Shown piece after piece: positions 46,052 to 55,719 of a stretch of DNA of 64,000 nt (positions within the stretch are counted from its first letter, which is position 1; every line of letters starts with the position of its first letter). The notes under the pieces are model-generated. The model saw only the letters and a list, made by a program, of their open reading frames with translations. It searched no databases and was not told the origin of the DNA. Location of the stretch: positions 62,001 through 126,000 of the forward strand of contig NZ_JFZG01000025.1 in assembly GCF_000607165.1 (NCBI RefSeq), read 5' to 3'. The translations under genes and the position numbers were made by a program. This stretch comes from Ralstonia pickettii. Its GTDB lineage: Bacteria > Pseudomonadota > Gammaproteobacteria > Burkholderiales > Burkholderiaceae.

Positions 46052-46695
46052 ACCGACATCGTTATAGCGACAGTGAAATCGATGCCGTCTATCGGGTCAT
46101 CCGCGAGCGTCGTGATATGCGGCATTTCCGGCCGGACCCGATTGATCCCGATGTGCTGCGGCGCTTGCTGCATGCTGCACATCTCGCCCCCAGTGTGGAG
46201 TTCATGCAGCCGTGGCGCTTCATCCGCATTACCGACCGGCAACTGAGAACGCAAATGCATGCTCAGGTTGATGCCGAGCGCAGACGCACGGCTAGCGCGC
46301 TGGGCGAGCGCGAAGACGAGTTCATGCGGCTGAAAGTCGAGGGCATTCTGGACTGCGGCGAAGTTCTGATCGCCGCCCTTATGGACGGACGCGAGCGACA
46401 TATCTTCGGCCGTCGCACCATGCCCGAGATGGATCTCGCCTCGGTCGCCTGTGCAATCCAGAACCTGTGGCTGGCTTCCCGCGCCGAAGGAATCGGCATG
46501 GGCTGGGTGTCGCTGTTCGATCCACAACTGCTTGGCCGATTGCTGAAGTTGCCAGCCGGTGCCCGGCCCGTTGCCATCCTCTGTCTAGGCCATGTCGACA
46601 GTTTCTACGACAAGCCGATGCTCGAACAGGAAGGCTGGGCAGAACGGCAATCACTGTCCGACATGCTGCTCGAAAACTACTGGAGCACGGATTGA
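46048..46695 (+). CDS. bluB: 5,6-dimethylbenzimidazole synthase BluB
   Basis: A 215-residue flavin-destructase of the nitroreductase fold. RRDMRHFRPDPID, AAHLAPSVEFMQPWRF, LWLASRAEGIGMGWVSLFDP and LCLGHVD are BluB signatures; the enzyme cleaves reduced FMN with oxygen to make the lower ligand. This fixes 5,6-dimethylbenzimidazole as the likely lower base and implies oxygen is present when it acts. Last functional gene of the operon. Confidence 0.95.
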   Translation: MNRHRYSDSEIDAVYRVIRERRDMRHFRPDPIDPDVLRRLLHAAHLAPSVEFMQPWRFIRITDRQLRTQMHAQVDAERRRTASALGEREDEFMRLKVEGILDCGEVLIAALMDGRERHIFGRRTMPEMDLASVACAIQNLWLASRAEGIGMGWVSLFDPQLLGRLLKLPAGARPVAILCLGHVDSFYDKPMLEQEGWAERQSLSDMLLENYWSTD

Positions 46696-46724
46696 AGGGA
46701 CCGGCATCGACGCATGGCCTGATC

Positions 46725-46886
46725 CTCCGGGATGCCTTCTCTGAGCGCATAACCGGCCAAGCGGGCGAGAAAATCGCTCTCGAATTCCGCCCGGACCCAG
46801 CACAGACACGGCTCGTCGCATGTCTCTGGTCACACTGGGCGAAGCCAGGCGAACCGGATCTGCTACTGGGACTGCATCGCTGGTGA
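46725..46886 (+). pseudogene. Possible remnant of an SOS-associated peptidase (SRAP/YedK-like) gene
   Basis: A frame running to TGA at 46884-46886 contains EFRPDPAQTRLVACLWSHW, resembling a stretch inside SRAP-family proteins (around the ACLWSxW segment before a Pro-rich strand). The N-terminal catalytic Cys region and everything after are absent. It lies directly behind bluB and suggests a past insertion or deletion at the operon end. The match is from memory. Confidence 0.3.
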
Positions 46887-47308
46887 GGCGTGGCTAGCCG
46901 TCACGCTAGGCCGATCCAAAGAGGGGTTTCCATAGGAAGAGTGGCAGATAACCGCTGCCGGCAAAGACGAATAGGCCGTCTTAACAGCAGTCAGTGCCTG
47001 CGTATATCAAGCTAAGCGCCACGTGCCCACTTCGCCCGTCTCGTGGCCGCACCTCAATCAATGGGGATTAACGTTGCGTCAAAGCGCGGCCGCCCGACCT
47101 GCCCGCTCTTGCGATGCTGAAACGGCCGTGCGTGGCGTCGGCCACTGGCGACGGCACGGTACTGGCAGAAGCATCCGCCCAATGGCCGGGTATCACCGAA
47201 ATTTGACACTCACGATGAGCCTGAGCTCGGCTTCGGTGGTATCCAACGCGCCGCGTCGCTTCGGGGCCGAGCAAGTATCCCCCCGGTACGCAGCGGGCGT
47301 TCAGAGGC
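46887..47308. other. Gene-free region between convergent operons
   Basis: About 420 bp where the rightward cobalamin operon meets the leftward exporter operon. No gene is recognised and no convincing terminator with a T-run is seen. An imperfect inverted repeat (GGCTAGC ... GCTAGGCC, about 46891-46912) could form a weak hairpin. Confidence 0.4.
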
Positions 47309-48478
47309 TTATTTCAGGGGGCGCACGCTCATGCCGTTACTTAGTGTCGTTGGGGGATACGTGACCACAGTGTCGTGGTCCTGAAGCCCATCGAGTATCT
47401 GGGCCTCTTCCGCGTTGCGCTGCCCGATCTGAATGATTCGCTGGACAGCTTTTCCATTCTTGACGATGAACGTGCACCAGTGGTCACCGCAGCGGAATAA
47501 CGCGCCGATTGGCAGCTTGAGCACATCAGGCTGGTCCGAGATGATGATGCGGCCTTGTACGCGGTAGCCATCATTCAATCTTCCCGGTGGGTCCACAAGG
47601 TCCGCGACAACATGGACGCGCTGCTCTTCGACCCCCAGCGCCGACACCTTGGTAAACGCCCCCGGGCCGACTGTCCGTACCGTGGCGTTGACCGCCAATG
47701 GGCCACCCCACTCCACGACCGATACACGCATGCCGGCGCTGATCTTGACAGCATCGGTCGACAGCACGTCGACCACCAGTTCATAGCGCGAAGGGTCAGC
47801 TAAGACCATGAGGACCGTACCTGCGAGCACGACGCGCTCACTTTGCTGTTCGATGCGTAGCAGCACTGAGTTGGCCGGTGCCCGGACTTCAACAGGCTGC
47901 CCTGCTTCCAACGCCTTCAGATTTGCCATCGCGACACGAACGTCGGCTGCGGCCGACGTCTCCCTCGCGCGTGCTGCGGACAGATCGCTGGCACTGGAGG
48001 CAGACATGGTCCGCATCTGCTCCACTTCCTGCCTTGACATGGCACCGCTGCTCAGAAGCGTTTCGCCCCGGGCCAGGTCTCGGCGAGCCTGTTCGTAGTC
48101 CGCCCTGGCGTGAGCGGCCCGCGCCTGGGCCTCACGAAAAATTGCCTCTGCCGCATCAACACGCGCCCGTTGCGAAGCTCGCTCCCCCGGCGTCATCGGC
48201 ACTGGCACCAGAGCGGCGATCACCTGCCCGCCTTTAATCTGATCGCCTTCATGCAGTTCAACGCGAAGCAGTCGGCCTGTGATCGGTGCCGTGATGACGT
48301 AACGGTCATGCGCACGAATTTCGCCGTCTTCGTCGATCGTGACTTGAAGCGGCCCACGTGTGACGCGCCCTGTGTCCACTGTCGCAGGCGTTGGCCAGAG
48401 CGCGTAAGCGAGCGTCAATGCCAACGCAAGCGCGGCACCAGCAAGAGCAAGGGACTTTCGCAGAGCGCCGCGCTTCAT
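47309..48478 (-). CDS. HlyD/MFP-family periplasmic adaptor of an ABC exporter
   Basis: A 389-residue membrane-fusion protein with an uncleaved N-terminal anchor (about 11-30). The lipoyl half-motifs are ITGRLLRVELHEGDQIKGGQVIA and VRAPANSVLLRI; between them lies an alpha-hairpin coiled coil (about 105-190, Ala/Glu/Arg-rich). The beta-barrel domain and YVITAP strand are typical. It overlaps the permease stop by four bases, forming a MacA-like partner for the permease-ATPase pair upstream in the operon. Substrate unknown. Confidence 0.85.
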   Translation of the reverse strand: MKRGALRKSLALAGAALALALTLAYALWPTPATVDTGRVTRGPLQVTIDEDGEIRAHDRYVITAPITGRLLRVELHEGDQIKGGQVIAALVPVPMTPGERASQRARVDAAEAIFREAQARAAHARADYEQARRDLARGETLLSSGAMSRQEVEQMRTMSASSASDLSAARARETSAAADVRVAMANLKALEAGQPVEVRAPANSVLLRIEQQSERVVLAGTVLMVLADPSRYELVVDVLSTDAVKISAGMRVSVVEWGGPLAVNATVRTVGPGAFTKVSALGVEEQRVHVVADLVDPPGRLNDGYRVQGRIIISDQPDVLKLPIGALFRCGDHWCTFIVKNGKAVQRIIQIGQRNAEEAQILDGLQDHDTVVTYPPTTLSNGMSVRPLK

Positions 48479-50844
48479 GATTCTCTGGCCTTAAGCACTG
48501 CGACGATATCCAGCCGTCTGATCTTGGCCGCCACCAGCAGCCCCGAACACACAACCGCCCCACCCGCTACAAGGAATGCGTAAGCGAAGGTCGCGGCATG
48601 AACCACGAGCGGAAGGCGGTATAAGTCAGTTGCCAGCCGAGTCGAGAGGAGCCCGCACACGCCATAGCCAAGCAGGAGTCCGGCTGGGAGCGCAATGGCG
48701 GTGAGCACAAACTGCTCCCCAAGCAGAATCCAAGCGACTTCGGCCTGCGTGAACCCGAGCACGCGCAGGGAAGCCAACTGCTGAACGCGTTCCGAGTAAG
48801 CGATTCGCATGCCATTGAACGCCACACCAAACGCAATCACACAGGCAAAGGCGAAGTTGATGGACGTGGACAGACGAACGCTTTCGTCCATGATCTTACG
48901 GAAGCTGGCGATGACGGACTGGCGAACGGCCACCGCATTCACCGTCGGCAGCCGCTTGAGCGTCGCATACAGATGCGCAGCCTCATGCTGATCGACTGAC
49001 AGCCTTGCCCCTGACCAGTTTCCGCTCTCCCCCAGCAGTTTCGCCAGCGCTTTCTGGTCCATGTAGGCCGCGACGCCCACCAGATCGCCGGACAGCTGCA
49101 TCAACGTGACCTGTCTGGTTTGACGCTCGCCTTCAAGCACTTCGATGGTGACCGGATCACCGGGTTTTATGCCAAGAACGGCGGCAAGTCTTGCCGAAAC
49201 CACCAAGCCATCCGGGGGAATATGCAGCGGTCTGCCCTCATCATCAACCAGCCTGTGCAGATCTGCCTTCTGAGCGATTCCGCTCAGCGACACGCGCCGA
49301 GACCGATACCCAGCGGATAGCTTGACCGGTACATCGCGAAACCCTTCGACCTTCAGCACGCCGGGCAGACGCTCGATCGCGTAGACGGCGCGGTGAGATA
49401 ACGGCTGAGAAAAGGCCACCGTCACTTCCTGGCGCTCGATTTGCTGAAATTGCGTATCGAACAAGAAATCGATTGAATCGAAGAAGAACCCGCCGACGAC
49501 AAGAATCGCGCTCGCGCATGCAATGGCTAAGGAACCAAGGAGCGACTTGACGGGTTGGCGCGCGATATTGCGCGCAATCATTCGCCACACCACGCTGAGT
49601 TGCCGATAGATGCCCGCCCGCTCCACCCAGCCCACTGAAAACGCCGGAGGAACGACTGCGCGAAGCGCCTCGACGGGCATCAACCTCATGGCCTTCGCAG
49701 TGCTCATGATGGCACCGCCAAGTGCCGTTCCGAAGCTGATGAAGAACGCCCAGGCCATCGTCGAAAGATCGGCGCGAAATTCGAGGTGAGCCAGCCGATA
49801 GTACCGGGCGTAGAGATCGGTCAGATACGTCCCTAATGCCAATCCGCCACCAATACCGATAGCAGTACCCGCCGCAGCAACGACGCACCCGAGCTGCAGG
49901 TAATGCAAACCTACTGAAAGATCACCGTATCCAAACGCCTTCATCAGGCCGATCTGCGAGCGTTGTGTATCGATCAGCCGGGTCAGGACGTTCTGCAAGA
50001 GAAACATCGCGACGAGAAAAAAGATGGCCGGCACATAGGTAGCAGTCACGCGATTCTGTGCGATTTCGTCGGTAATGAACCGATTCGATATCTGGTCTTC
50101 ACGGCTGATTGTTCCAAGTCCGCCGTACGGCAACAACATTCGATCGATCTGCGCCATGAGGTGCGGCGCGGGCACGCTTGCATCGAGAGACAACACGAGA
50201 TCATTGAAAGCGCCGTCCATGCGGAACGCTGCCGAAACCGCATTCGTTCCCATCCACACCACGCCGTAGTGACGGTTGTCGGGGAAGATGGAGCCGGCGC
50301 CTGCCTCGTAGACATACTCCGGCGAGATTGCAAGGCCAACAATGTGCAGGCGCTTCCAGCGGCCGTTCAAGATGGCGCTGAAGTATTGACCGGGGCGCAG
50401 GCCATTGGCATCTGCAAAGGCCCCGCTGACCAGCACTTCGTCTTCGCGGCCCGGCGAAATGTATCGGCCGCTTTGAAGATGCAACAGGTTCAGCGCGGGC
50501 CAGCCGAGTTCCGGGATCGAAACAAGGCGCGCCGTGGCTGGCTCGGAAAGGCCGGGTATGTCGACCGTGACATCTGACACCACGCGTGCGTCCACATGTG
50601 ACACCCCCGGTAATGCAGCAATGCGCGAAGCCGTCTCCAGTGGTGCGCGCTTCAGATGCACGAAAAGATCGGCAAAGCGGTATGACGCGTAGTAGTCCTG
50701 CTGGGCGTTCAACAAAGCCAGATAGGTGCTGCGCATCGCCACAAACGTAGCAACGCCGCATCCGACAACCAAGACCGCCGCCACCACCTGCGCCCGCATT
50801 TGCCAGAGGTCTCGCCAGAGTAGCCGGACAAGCATGGTCACCAT
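48475..50844 (-). CDS. ABC exporter permease, duplicated FtsX type
   Basis: A 789-residue permease with two FtsX-type repeats, each with a leading helix, a large extracytoplasmic domain and three further helices (first about 15-40 and 260-400; second about 455-475 and 660-785). The start at 50844 overlaps the ATPase stop region and gives [17 protein letters not shown], the usual cytoplasmic N-terminus; longer upstream extensions read through the ATPase gene in another frame. FtsX/MacB-type permeases do mechanotransmission or lipid/peptide export rather than classical transport. Confidence 0.85.
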   Translation of the reverse strand: MVTMLVRLLWRDLWQMRAQVVAAVLVVGCGVATFVAMRSTYLALLNAQQDYYASYRFADLFVHLKRAPLETASRIAALPGVSHVDARVVSDVTVDIPGLSEPATARLVSIPELGWPALNLLHLQSGRYISPGREDEVLVSGAFADANGLRPGQYFSAILNGRWKRLHIVGLAISPEYVYEAGAGSIFPDNRHYGVVWMGTNAVSAAFRMDGAFNDLVLSLDASVPAPHLMAQIDRMLLPYGGLGTISREDQISNRFITDEIAQNRVTATYVPAIFFLVAMFLLQNVLTRLIDTQRSQIGLMKAFGYGDLSVGLHYLQLGCVVAAAGTAIGIGGGLALGTYLTDLYARYYRLAHLEFRADLSTMAWAFFISFGTALGGAIMSTAKAMRLMPVEALRAVVPPAFSVGWVERAGIYRQLSVVWRMIARNIARQPVKSLLGSLAIACASAILVVGGFFFDSIDFLFDTQFQQIERQEVTVAFSQPLSHRAVYAIERLPGVLKVEGFRDVPVKLSAGYRSRRVSLSGIAQKADLHRLVDDEGRPLHIPPDGLVVSARLAAVLGIKPGDPVTIEVLEGERQTRQVTLMQLSGDLVGVAAYMDQKALAKLLGESGNWSGARLSVDQHEAAHLYATLKRLPTVNAVAVRQSVIASFRKIMDESVRLSTSINFAFACVIAFGVAFNGMRIAYSERVQQLASLRVLGFTQAEVAWILLGEQFVLTAIALPAGLLLGYGVCGLLSTRLATDLYRLPLVVHAATFAYAFLVAGGAVVCSGLLVAAKIRRLDIVAVLKARES

Positions 50845-51542
50845 GCCAGATCCCCCACGCGGGCACGCTGAGCGTTGCGGCGTTGCTCGACAATGGTGCC
50901 GCTGCTCATGCGAACGACACGATCCGCCATGTCGGCGATGACGGCGTTGTGCGTGACGATGACGATCAGGGTGCCGAACTCGCGGTTCACCTGTTCGAGC
51001 ACCTCTAGCACCAGTTGCCCCGTCCGGAAATCCAATGCGCCTGTCGGCTCGTCGCACAGGAGGACATCTGGCCGCTTTGCGACAGCGCGGGCGATGGCAA
51101 CACGTTGCTGCTCACCCCCCGACATCTGCGAGGGAAAGTGATCCGCCAGCGCCCCGATCCCGACCCTGTTCAGGGCCTCAGTGGGGTCCAGCGGGTGCTC
51201 TGCGATGTCCGTCACCAGTGCGACGTTCTCGCGAGCAGTCAGGCTTGGAATCAGGTTGTAGAACTGAAAGACGAATCCAACGTGTTCCCGGCGGAATCGC
51301 GTTAGACCTCGTTCCCCCGCGTGGGAAAGATCGTGGTCCCGATACACGATGGAACCGGTTGTTGGTGTATCCAGCCCGCCCATCAGGTTGAGTAACGTGG
51401 ATTTGCCACTGCCCGATGCCCCGAGCAGCACAACGATCTCACCCGACCCGAGTTCCAGATCGACGTGTTCCAGGGCGCGCACGCTCACGCTTCCCATTGG
51501 ATAGACCTTGCTGACGGCCTGAATATTGAACACCGTTTCCAC
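50838..51542 (-). CDS. ABC exporter ATP-binding protein (LolD/MacB type)
   Basis: A 234-residue ABC ATPase. Walker [10 protein letters not shown] (about 41-49), Q-loop [18 protein letters not shown], signature [14 protein letters not shown] (read as MSGGEQQ), Walker [12 protein letters not shown], and H-loop VTHN are all present. GALDFRTG is the typical LolD/MacB D-loop. The start is GTG at 51542. It powers the FtsX-type permease downstream, which overlaps its stop. Confidence 0.93.
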   Translation of the reverse strand: METVFNIQAVSKVYPMGSVSVRALEHVDLELGSGEIVVLLGASGSGKSTLLNLMGGLDTPTTGSIVYRDHDLSHAGERGLTRFRREHVGFVFQFYNLIPSLTARENVALVTDIAEHPLDPTEALNRVGIGALADHFPSQMSGGEQQRVAIARAVAKRPDVLLCDEPTGALDFRTGQLVLEVLEQVNREFGTLIVIVTHNAVIADMADRVVRMSSGTIVEQRRNAQRARVGDLAW

Positions 51543-51556
51543 GACACACCAGTCGG

Positions 51557-51847
51557 CTAAGGCGGCTGGCGAGTAAGCCGCTCAGATGTTCGGCGCTGCC
51601 CAGAAAGCGACGTCCAGCGTTCTGCGATTGCCCTTCCGACCTGCATGCCTGCCGCAATTGCAACATCCACAGAATCAAAGTCCGGAGAGACGTGGTGGAA
51701 GCGCTCCAATTTGGGATATTCCAGCGCGGCTGACTTGGGCGAGCAGACAAAGCCGGTGTAGGCGTACTTGAATTCATCGCACCGCCCAACGACCGCCAAG
51801 ATATGAATAGAGCAGCCCCGGTACTGTTCAATTGCCCAGGCCGACAT
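51557..51847 (-). CDS. Small conserved-looking hypothetical protein
   Basis: About 96 residues from the ATG at 51847, which has AGGAG six bases upstream. The sequence has a short beta-rich pattern ([44 protein letters not shown]) similar in style to small Burkholderiaceae stress or DUF proteins of one domain. It lies 14 bp upstream of the ABC ATPase gene on the same strand. The function is unknown. Confidence 0.5.
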   Translation of the reverse strand: MSAWAIEQYRGCSIHILAVVGRCDEFKYAYTGFVCSPKSAALEYPKLERFHHVSPDFDSVDVAIAAGMQVGRAIAERWTSLSGQRRTSERLTRQPP

Positions 51848-52008
51848 ATCGATCTCCTGCAAAGCATACGGGGCTGTCATGCATGCCAGCCTCCTCAAGC
51901 TCTGCCCCCGCATGTCTGGGCAGGGTTTTCCGGGCGAAGAAGAGAGGGCCAGCGCACGGGTTCTTTCAGGCTACTTGTATTTGCCCGCCAGACGTTGACC
52001 TACCTCAA

Positions 52009-52176
52009 TCAGTACAGATGCCAGCGCTGACGGGCCAACGTATCGGTAATCCGCCGCGTATTCAGTGAGTTGATATCCCACTCCAGATGCGCACTGTCGA
52101 TGACATGCGCGACGACCGGTCCGGAACCAGGCGCTGCCCATTGCATTCCCGACTCAAAGCTTGTGGGTCTGCTCAT
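52009..52176 (-). CDS. Small 55-residue protein, coupled to a membrane protein gene
   Basis: The ATG at 52176 overlaps the stop of the upstream membrane protein gene (ATGA), with AGGCAGGG just upstream, implying translational coupling. The peptide (MSRPTSFESGMQW...) has no recognised domain. It lacks a membrane segment or signal. Coupling is the main support. Confidence 0.4.
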   Translation of the reverse strand: MSRPTSFESGMQWAAPGSGPVVAHVIDSAHLEWDINSLNTRRITDTLARQRWHLY

Positions 52177-52817
52177 CGCCCTGCCTTTGTCCGTGCGGCT
52201 TTGGCGGACGATGCGATTGAATCCGGTCGCCGCCAGCGCAGACGCTTCGCTTGCAGAAGGTACTGCCAATCCAGTTTGGCAAACCCATAAACGAGCGCCA
52301 GAAACACGACCTGCGACACGACGAAGTACACACCCATATACGCGCCGTCGATCTCCGTTTCCACATCCAGATAACGGGCACCAATCTGGGCAATGCGCGT
52401 CCAGGTCAGGTAGCTTATCCAGCGGCCAACGAAGAACGGAAGCCCGATCAACCAAAGCCGCATCCCAGTCAAGCCGTAGGCTATGAAGATGTAATTGGAC
52501 GGGAACGGGCTGAAGGCGTACGCGAGCATCAGCCCGACCGTCATACCTTTGCGGTCTTCGAGCCAGGCGCGGACAACGTCGATGTTCTGACGATCCGCCT
52601 CGCGCATCCAGCGATTGCGTACGAGCGAGCAGGATAGCCGCGCCAGAACCAGACGGCCGAGGGTTGCCGCGCAAGCGGCAATGCCCGCAAGAAGCACCGG
52701 GTTGGCATCAGGCCGTGAGAAGCCGATCCATGACATCACCATCCACGTCGGCGGTGCGAAGGCCGGCATCACATTCAGCAGCAGGACGGTCGCGAACAAT
52801 GCGAGCAGGTTTGTCAT
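52173..52817 (-). CDS. Multi-pass membrane protein, SNARE-associated/DedA-like
   Basis: About 214 residues from the ATG at 52817, which overlaps the P-type ATPase stop region. Four to five helices are visible. The segments FPSNYIFIAYGLTGMRLWLIGLPFFVGRW and a Pro-rich FAPPTWMVMSWIGF resemble VTT/DedA re-entrant motifs, though not closely. Located between the P-type ATPase and a small coupled ORF, it may share their envelope or metal-stress role; function is not established. Confidence 0.6.
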   Translation of the reverse strand: MTNLLALFATVLLLNVMPAFAPPTWMVMSWIGFSRPDANPVLLAGIAACAATLGRLVLARLSCSLVRNRWMREADRQNIDVVRAWLEDRKGMTVGLMLAYAFSPFPSNYIFIAYGLTGMRLWLIGLPFFVGRWISYLTWTRIAQIGARYLDVETEIDGAYMGVYFVVSQVVFLALVYGFAKLDWQYLLQAKRLRWRRPDSIASSAKAARTKAGR

Positions 52818-52822
52818 GACGA

Positions 52823-55144
52823 TCAAGCCTCTCCTCCGAGCACATGGAACAGTTCGTCTTCTTGTGCGCAATGCAGCCGCAGGATGGCATCGAGCCCATA
52901 CAGCAAGCGTTGCAGCTCCTGTGTCACAGCGGCGTCAGGGCCGTCGGAGGAAACATCCGCCACGATCCGGCCCAACAGGTTTGTCACGCGGAATATCTCG
53001 CGATGCATGGCGCTCATGGCAGCCATCGGGTCATCCCCACCAAGCAGGCGGGCGACGTCCGGATAGAGCTGGGTATCGTCGCGGCGCTCATGCGGCACCA
53101 GTACGTCTGCCAAGGACTGGTTGAGCGATAGCAGCGCGGCTTTTGCCGCACCACCGGCCATATGGGGCAGCGAGTCCGCGACCACGCGGATCCGGCTCAG
53201 GATGGGTTCCAGCTCCGCGTGTTCGGCCGTGAGGCGCTCGACGTCTGCAGAGACGAGTGACCGGGTTGCCTCGTCTTCTGTTGGCCGCAGTGCTCGCAAC
53301 GCGCTGGCGATCGCCAATACATCAATGAACTCTTGCAGCATTGCGCCTGGCAAAGGCGCCAGATAACCGAGTGCAGCGACAACCATAGCGGCCAGCGATA
53401 ACGACATGCCGATCATCACGCTCTGCAGCGCGACGCGGCGTGTGCGGTGCGCTATCCGGACCGCGTCAACGAGCCGATCCAGGCGGTCCACCAACAAGAC
53501 AATGTCTGCAGCTTCCGAAGAGGCAGCAGCGCCGCGCGCACCCATTGCCACGCCAATGTCCGCAGCAGCGAGCGCAGGCGCATCGTTGACGCCATCGCCA
53601 ACCATGACCACCCTGCCGTCGGCGCGTGCACCCCGGATCACCGCAAGCTTGGCCGCCGGAGACAGGGCCGCATAGACCTCCGTCACCCCCAACATGGATG
53701 CGACGGATTCGGCAACGTCTGCCCGGTCCCCGGTCAACATCGCCTGCCGTGTGATGCCCTCTCGACGCAAGAGCCGCAGCGCGCGAGGTGCCTCAAGGCG
53801 AACGCGGTCAATCAACTGCAATGCGCCCACCAGTTCACCATCCACGCCGACAAAGACAGCCGACGCACCGGCATAGCTCACGCGCTTGACGAACGCTTCC
53901 ACCCAGCGCGGCATATCAGACGAACCCAAGACATACGGCAACGCGCCGATGGAAACGACATGCCCTTCAACGCGGCCGCAAACGCCGGCTCCCGGACTCT
54001 CGACAACGGCACTCGGAAGTTTCAGCGTCGCGCCCTGTTCGCGCGCGGCCTTGGCGACGGCTTCTGCCGTGACGTGATTCGATGCCTGTGCGAGTGAACC
54101 GGCCAAGCCCAGCACAACATCGGATGCGTATTGCGGGGCGCATTCGACGTCGACCAATCGTGCATATCCGCTGGTCAGGGTGCCCGTTTTGTCGAAGAAC
54201 AGCGTGTCGGCCAACGCCAGTCGCTCCAATGCGCCGCCGCCTTTGACCAGTACGCCTCGCTTGGCGCAACGCGATAGCCCTGAAACGATGGCGACAGGCA
54301 CTGCCAGGATCAATGGGCACGGCGTGGCCACGACGAGCACGGCAAGACAACGCGCCGAATCACCGGTAAGGATCCAGCTTGCCCCCGCCAGGAGAACGGC
54401 GACGCCCCCAAAGGCAAAGGCGTACCGGTCAGCCAACCTTACGGAGGGGCTACGTTCTGCCTGCGCTGCACTGACCAGCCGGACAACGCCCGCAAACGTG
54501 CTCTTTTCGGCAGACGCACTGGCGATCATTTCGAAAGCGGCGCCCACATTCAGCACGCCGCTGCAAATGGCATCTGCCGCCTGGCGATGGCGGGTGAGGG
54601 ATTCTCCTGTCAACGTGGATTCATCCAGATCGGCAGGCTCGGACAAGGTGCCGTCCACCGGCACGACTTCGCCGTGCCGCACCAGCAACCGGTCACCCGC
54701 TTGAACCTTCTCCAGGCTGACCTGATGCCACTGCCCGTCGTCGAAGCGATTGGCCCGCTTGGGTGCATGGCCAAGCAGCGCAGTCATCTCGCGCTGCGCA
54801 CGCGCTTGGGCAAAGTCTTCCAACGCGCGCCCGGTCGCGAGCATCAACGCAATGACCGAGGCGACCAGCACCTCGCCCGACAAGAGCGCAAAGGTAATCG
54901 ACGTCACCGCCAGAACATCCACCCCGGCCTGGCGTCGCATCAGTGACTGAACAATCGTGACGACCAGGGCCACCCAGTTCGGCACGACGCCAATCAGCCA
55001 GAGTTGCCGCGCGAGCACATCGGCACCGAGGTACCGCGCCCATAACCCTGCCGCCAAGGTCAGCACCGACAAAGCAAGCAATGCAACGTTGGCAAGCAAG
55101 CGCGCGGAGTGCATCGCTGAGGCTCTTGTCGGCGCAGTTTTCAT
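52823..55144 (-). CDS. P1B-type metal ATPase with C-terminal hemerythrin-like domain
   Basis: A 773-residue P-type ATPase. Motifs: TGES (about 180), TPCPLI in the transport helix (about 275, TPCP instead of CPC), DKTGTLT (about 315), MLTGD, and GDGVNDAPAL (about 515). QEFIDVLAIASALRA in the last helices resembles the P1B-5 subgroup. No N-terminal CxxC domain is present. Residues about 635-773 form a helical HHE/hemerythrin-like domain with HAELEP, HERRDDTQLYP, HREIFRV and HCAQEDELFHVL as potential di-iron ligands. P1B-5 pumps with such tails are linked to iron, nickel or cobalt export. Downstream of cytochrome b561 by five bases. Confidence 0.88.
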   Translation of the reverse strand: MKTAPTRASAMHSARLLANVALLALSVLTLAAGLWARYLGADVLARQLWLIGVVPNWVALVVTIVQSLMRRQAGVDVLAVTSITFALLSGEVLVASVIALMLATGRALEDFAQARAQREMTALLGHAPKRANRFDDGQWHQVSLEKVQAGDRLLVRHGEVVPVDGTLSEPADLDESTLTGESLTRHRQAADAICSGVLNVGAAFEMIASASAEKSTFAGVVRLVSAAQAERSPSVRLADRYAFAFGGVAVLLAGASWILTGDSARCLAVLVVATPCPLILAVPVAIVSGLSRCAKRGVLVKGGGALERLALADTLFFDKTGTLTSGYARLVDVECAPQYASDVVLGLAGSLAQASNHVTAEAVAKAAREQGATLKLPSAVVESPGAGVCGRVEGHVVSIGALPYVLGSSDMPRWVEAFVKRVSYAGASAVFVGVDGELVGALQLIDRVRLEAPRALRLLRREGITRQAMLTGDRADVAESVASMLGVTEVYAALSPAAKLAVIRGARADGRVVMVGDGVNDAPALAAADIGVAMGARGAAASSEAADIVLLVDRLDRLVDAVRIAHRTRRVALQSVMIGMSLSLAAMVVAALGYLAPLPGAMLQEFIDVLAIASALRALRPTEDEATRSLVSADVERLTAEHAELEPILSRIRVVADSLPHMAGGAAKAALLSLNQSLADVLVPHERRDDTQLYPDVARLLGGDDPMAAMSAMHREIFRVTNLLGRIVADVSSDGPDAAVTQELQRLLYGLDAILRLHCAQEDELFHVLGGEA

Positions 55145-55149
55145 GTGGG

Positions 55150-55674
55150 CTAGATCATGCGGCGCAGCAGCCGATCCTTCAGGATGAACTCATGCCAGAG
55201 CGCCGCGGCGGCATGCAGCCCGACCACGATATAAACGACCGTCGCGCCCGACTCATGAATTTCCTTGGCCAAGTGGGCCAACGACTTGTCCAGCGCCAAC
55301 GCCAGCGTCAGATTCAGTCCGAACGGTTGAATCGGCTTGCCTGCCAAAGCCAGCGCCAGCAAACCCAAAACGGGCATCCCCACCATCAGGACGTAGAGCA
55401 CGCCGTGCGTGAGTCGCGCGACAAGCTGAACCAGCGGTGTGCCCGGCACGGGAGGCGGTGCCTGCGTGCCCACCCGGGCCAGCAAGCGCAACACCATCAG
55501 GGCGAGCACGGAGAGCCCTGCTGTCTGATGGACCATGAACAGAGCGGCACGCTCGGCGCTGCCTTTCGGAAAGAAATCCATGATTTCGATGGCCACGACG
55601 GCGATCAACACCGCCAGAACCACGAGCCAATGGAGCGAGCGCATGGTGAGGGAGTATTTCGGTTCAGATTGCAT
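55150..55674 (-). CDS. Cytochrome b561
   Basis: A 174-residue membrane protein with four helices. SLTMRSLHWLVVLAV (first haem His), MVHQTAGLSVLALMVLRLL, LTHGVLYVLMVGMPVLGLL and VGLHAAAALWHEF carry the four His positions of bacterial di-haem cytochrome b561, which passes electrons from quinol or superoxide across the inner membrane. It lies 5 bases upstream of the P1B ATPase gene in the same direction. Confidence 0.92.
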   Translation of the reverse strand: MQSEPKYSLTMRSLHWLVVLAVLIAVVAIEIMDFFPKGSAERAALFMVHQTAGLSVLALMVLRLLARVGTQAPPPVPGTPLVQLVARLTHGVLYVLMVGMPVLGLLALALAGKPIQPFGLNLTLALALDKSLAHLAKEIHESGATVVYIVVGLHAAAALWHEFILKDRLLRRMI

Positions 55675-55719
55675 AGCGTTATCCAGAATGTGTTGAGTAA
55701 GGGGTGAGGCTGGAGCAGG

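Noticed and set aside
50845-51057. Longer permease start reading through the ABC ATPase gene
   Set aside because: The extra 71 residues are Arg/His-rich shadow sequence of the ATPase gene; ATG 50844 gives a normal permease N-terminus.
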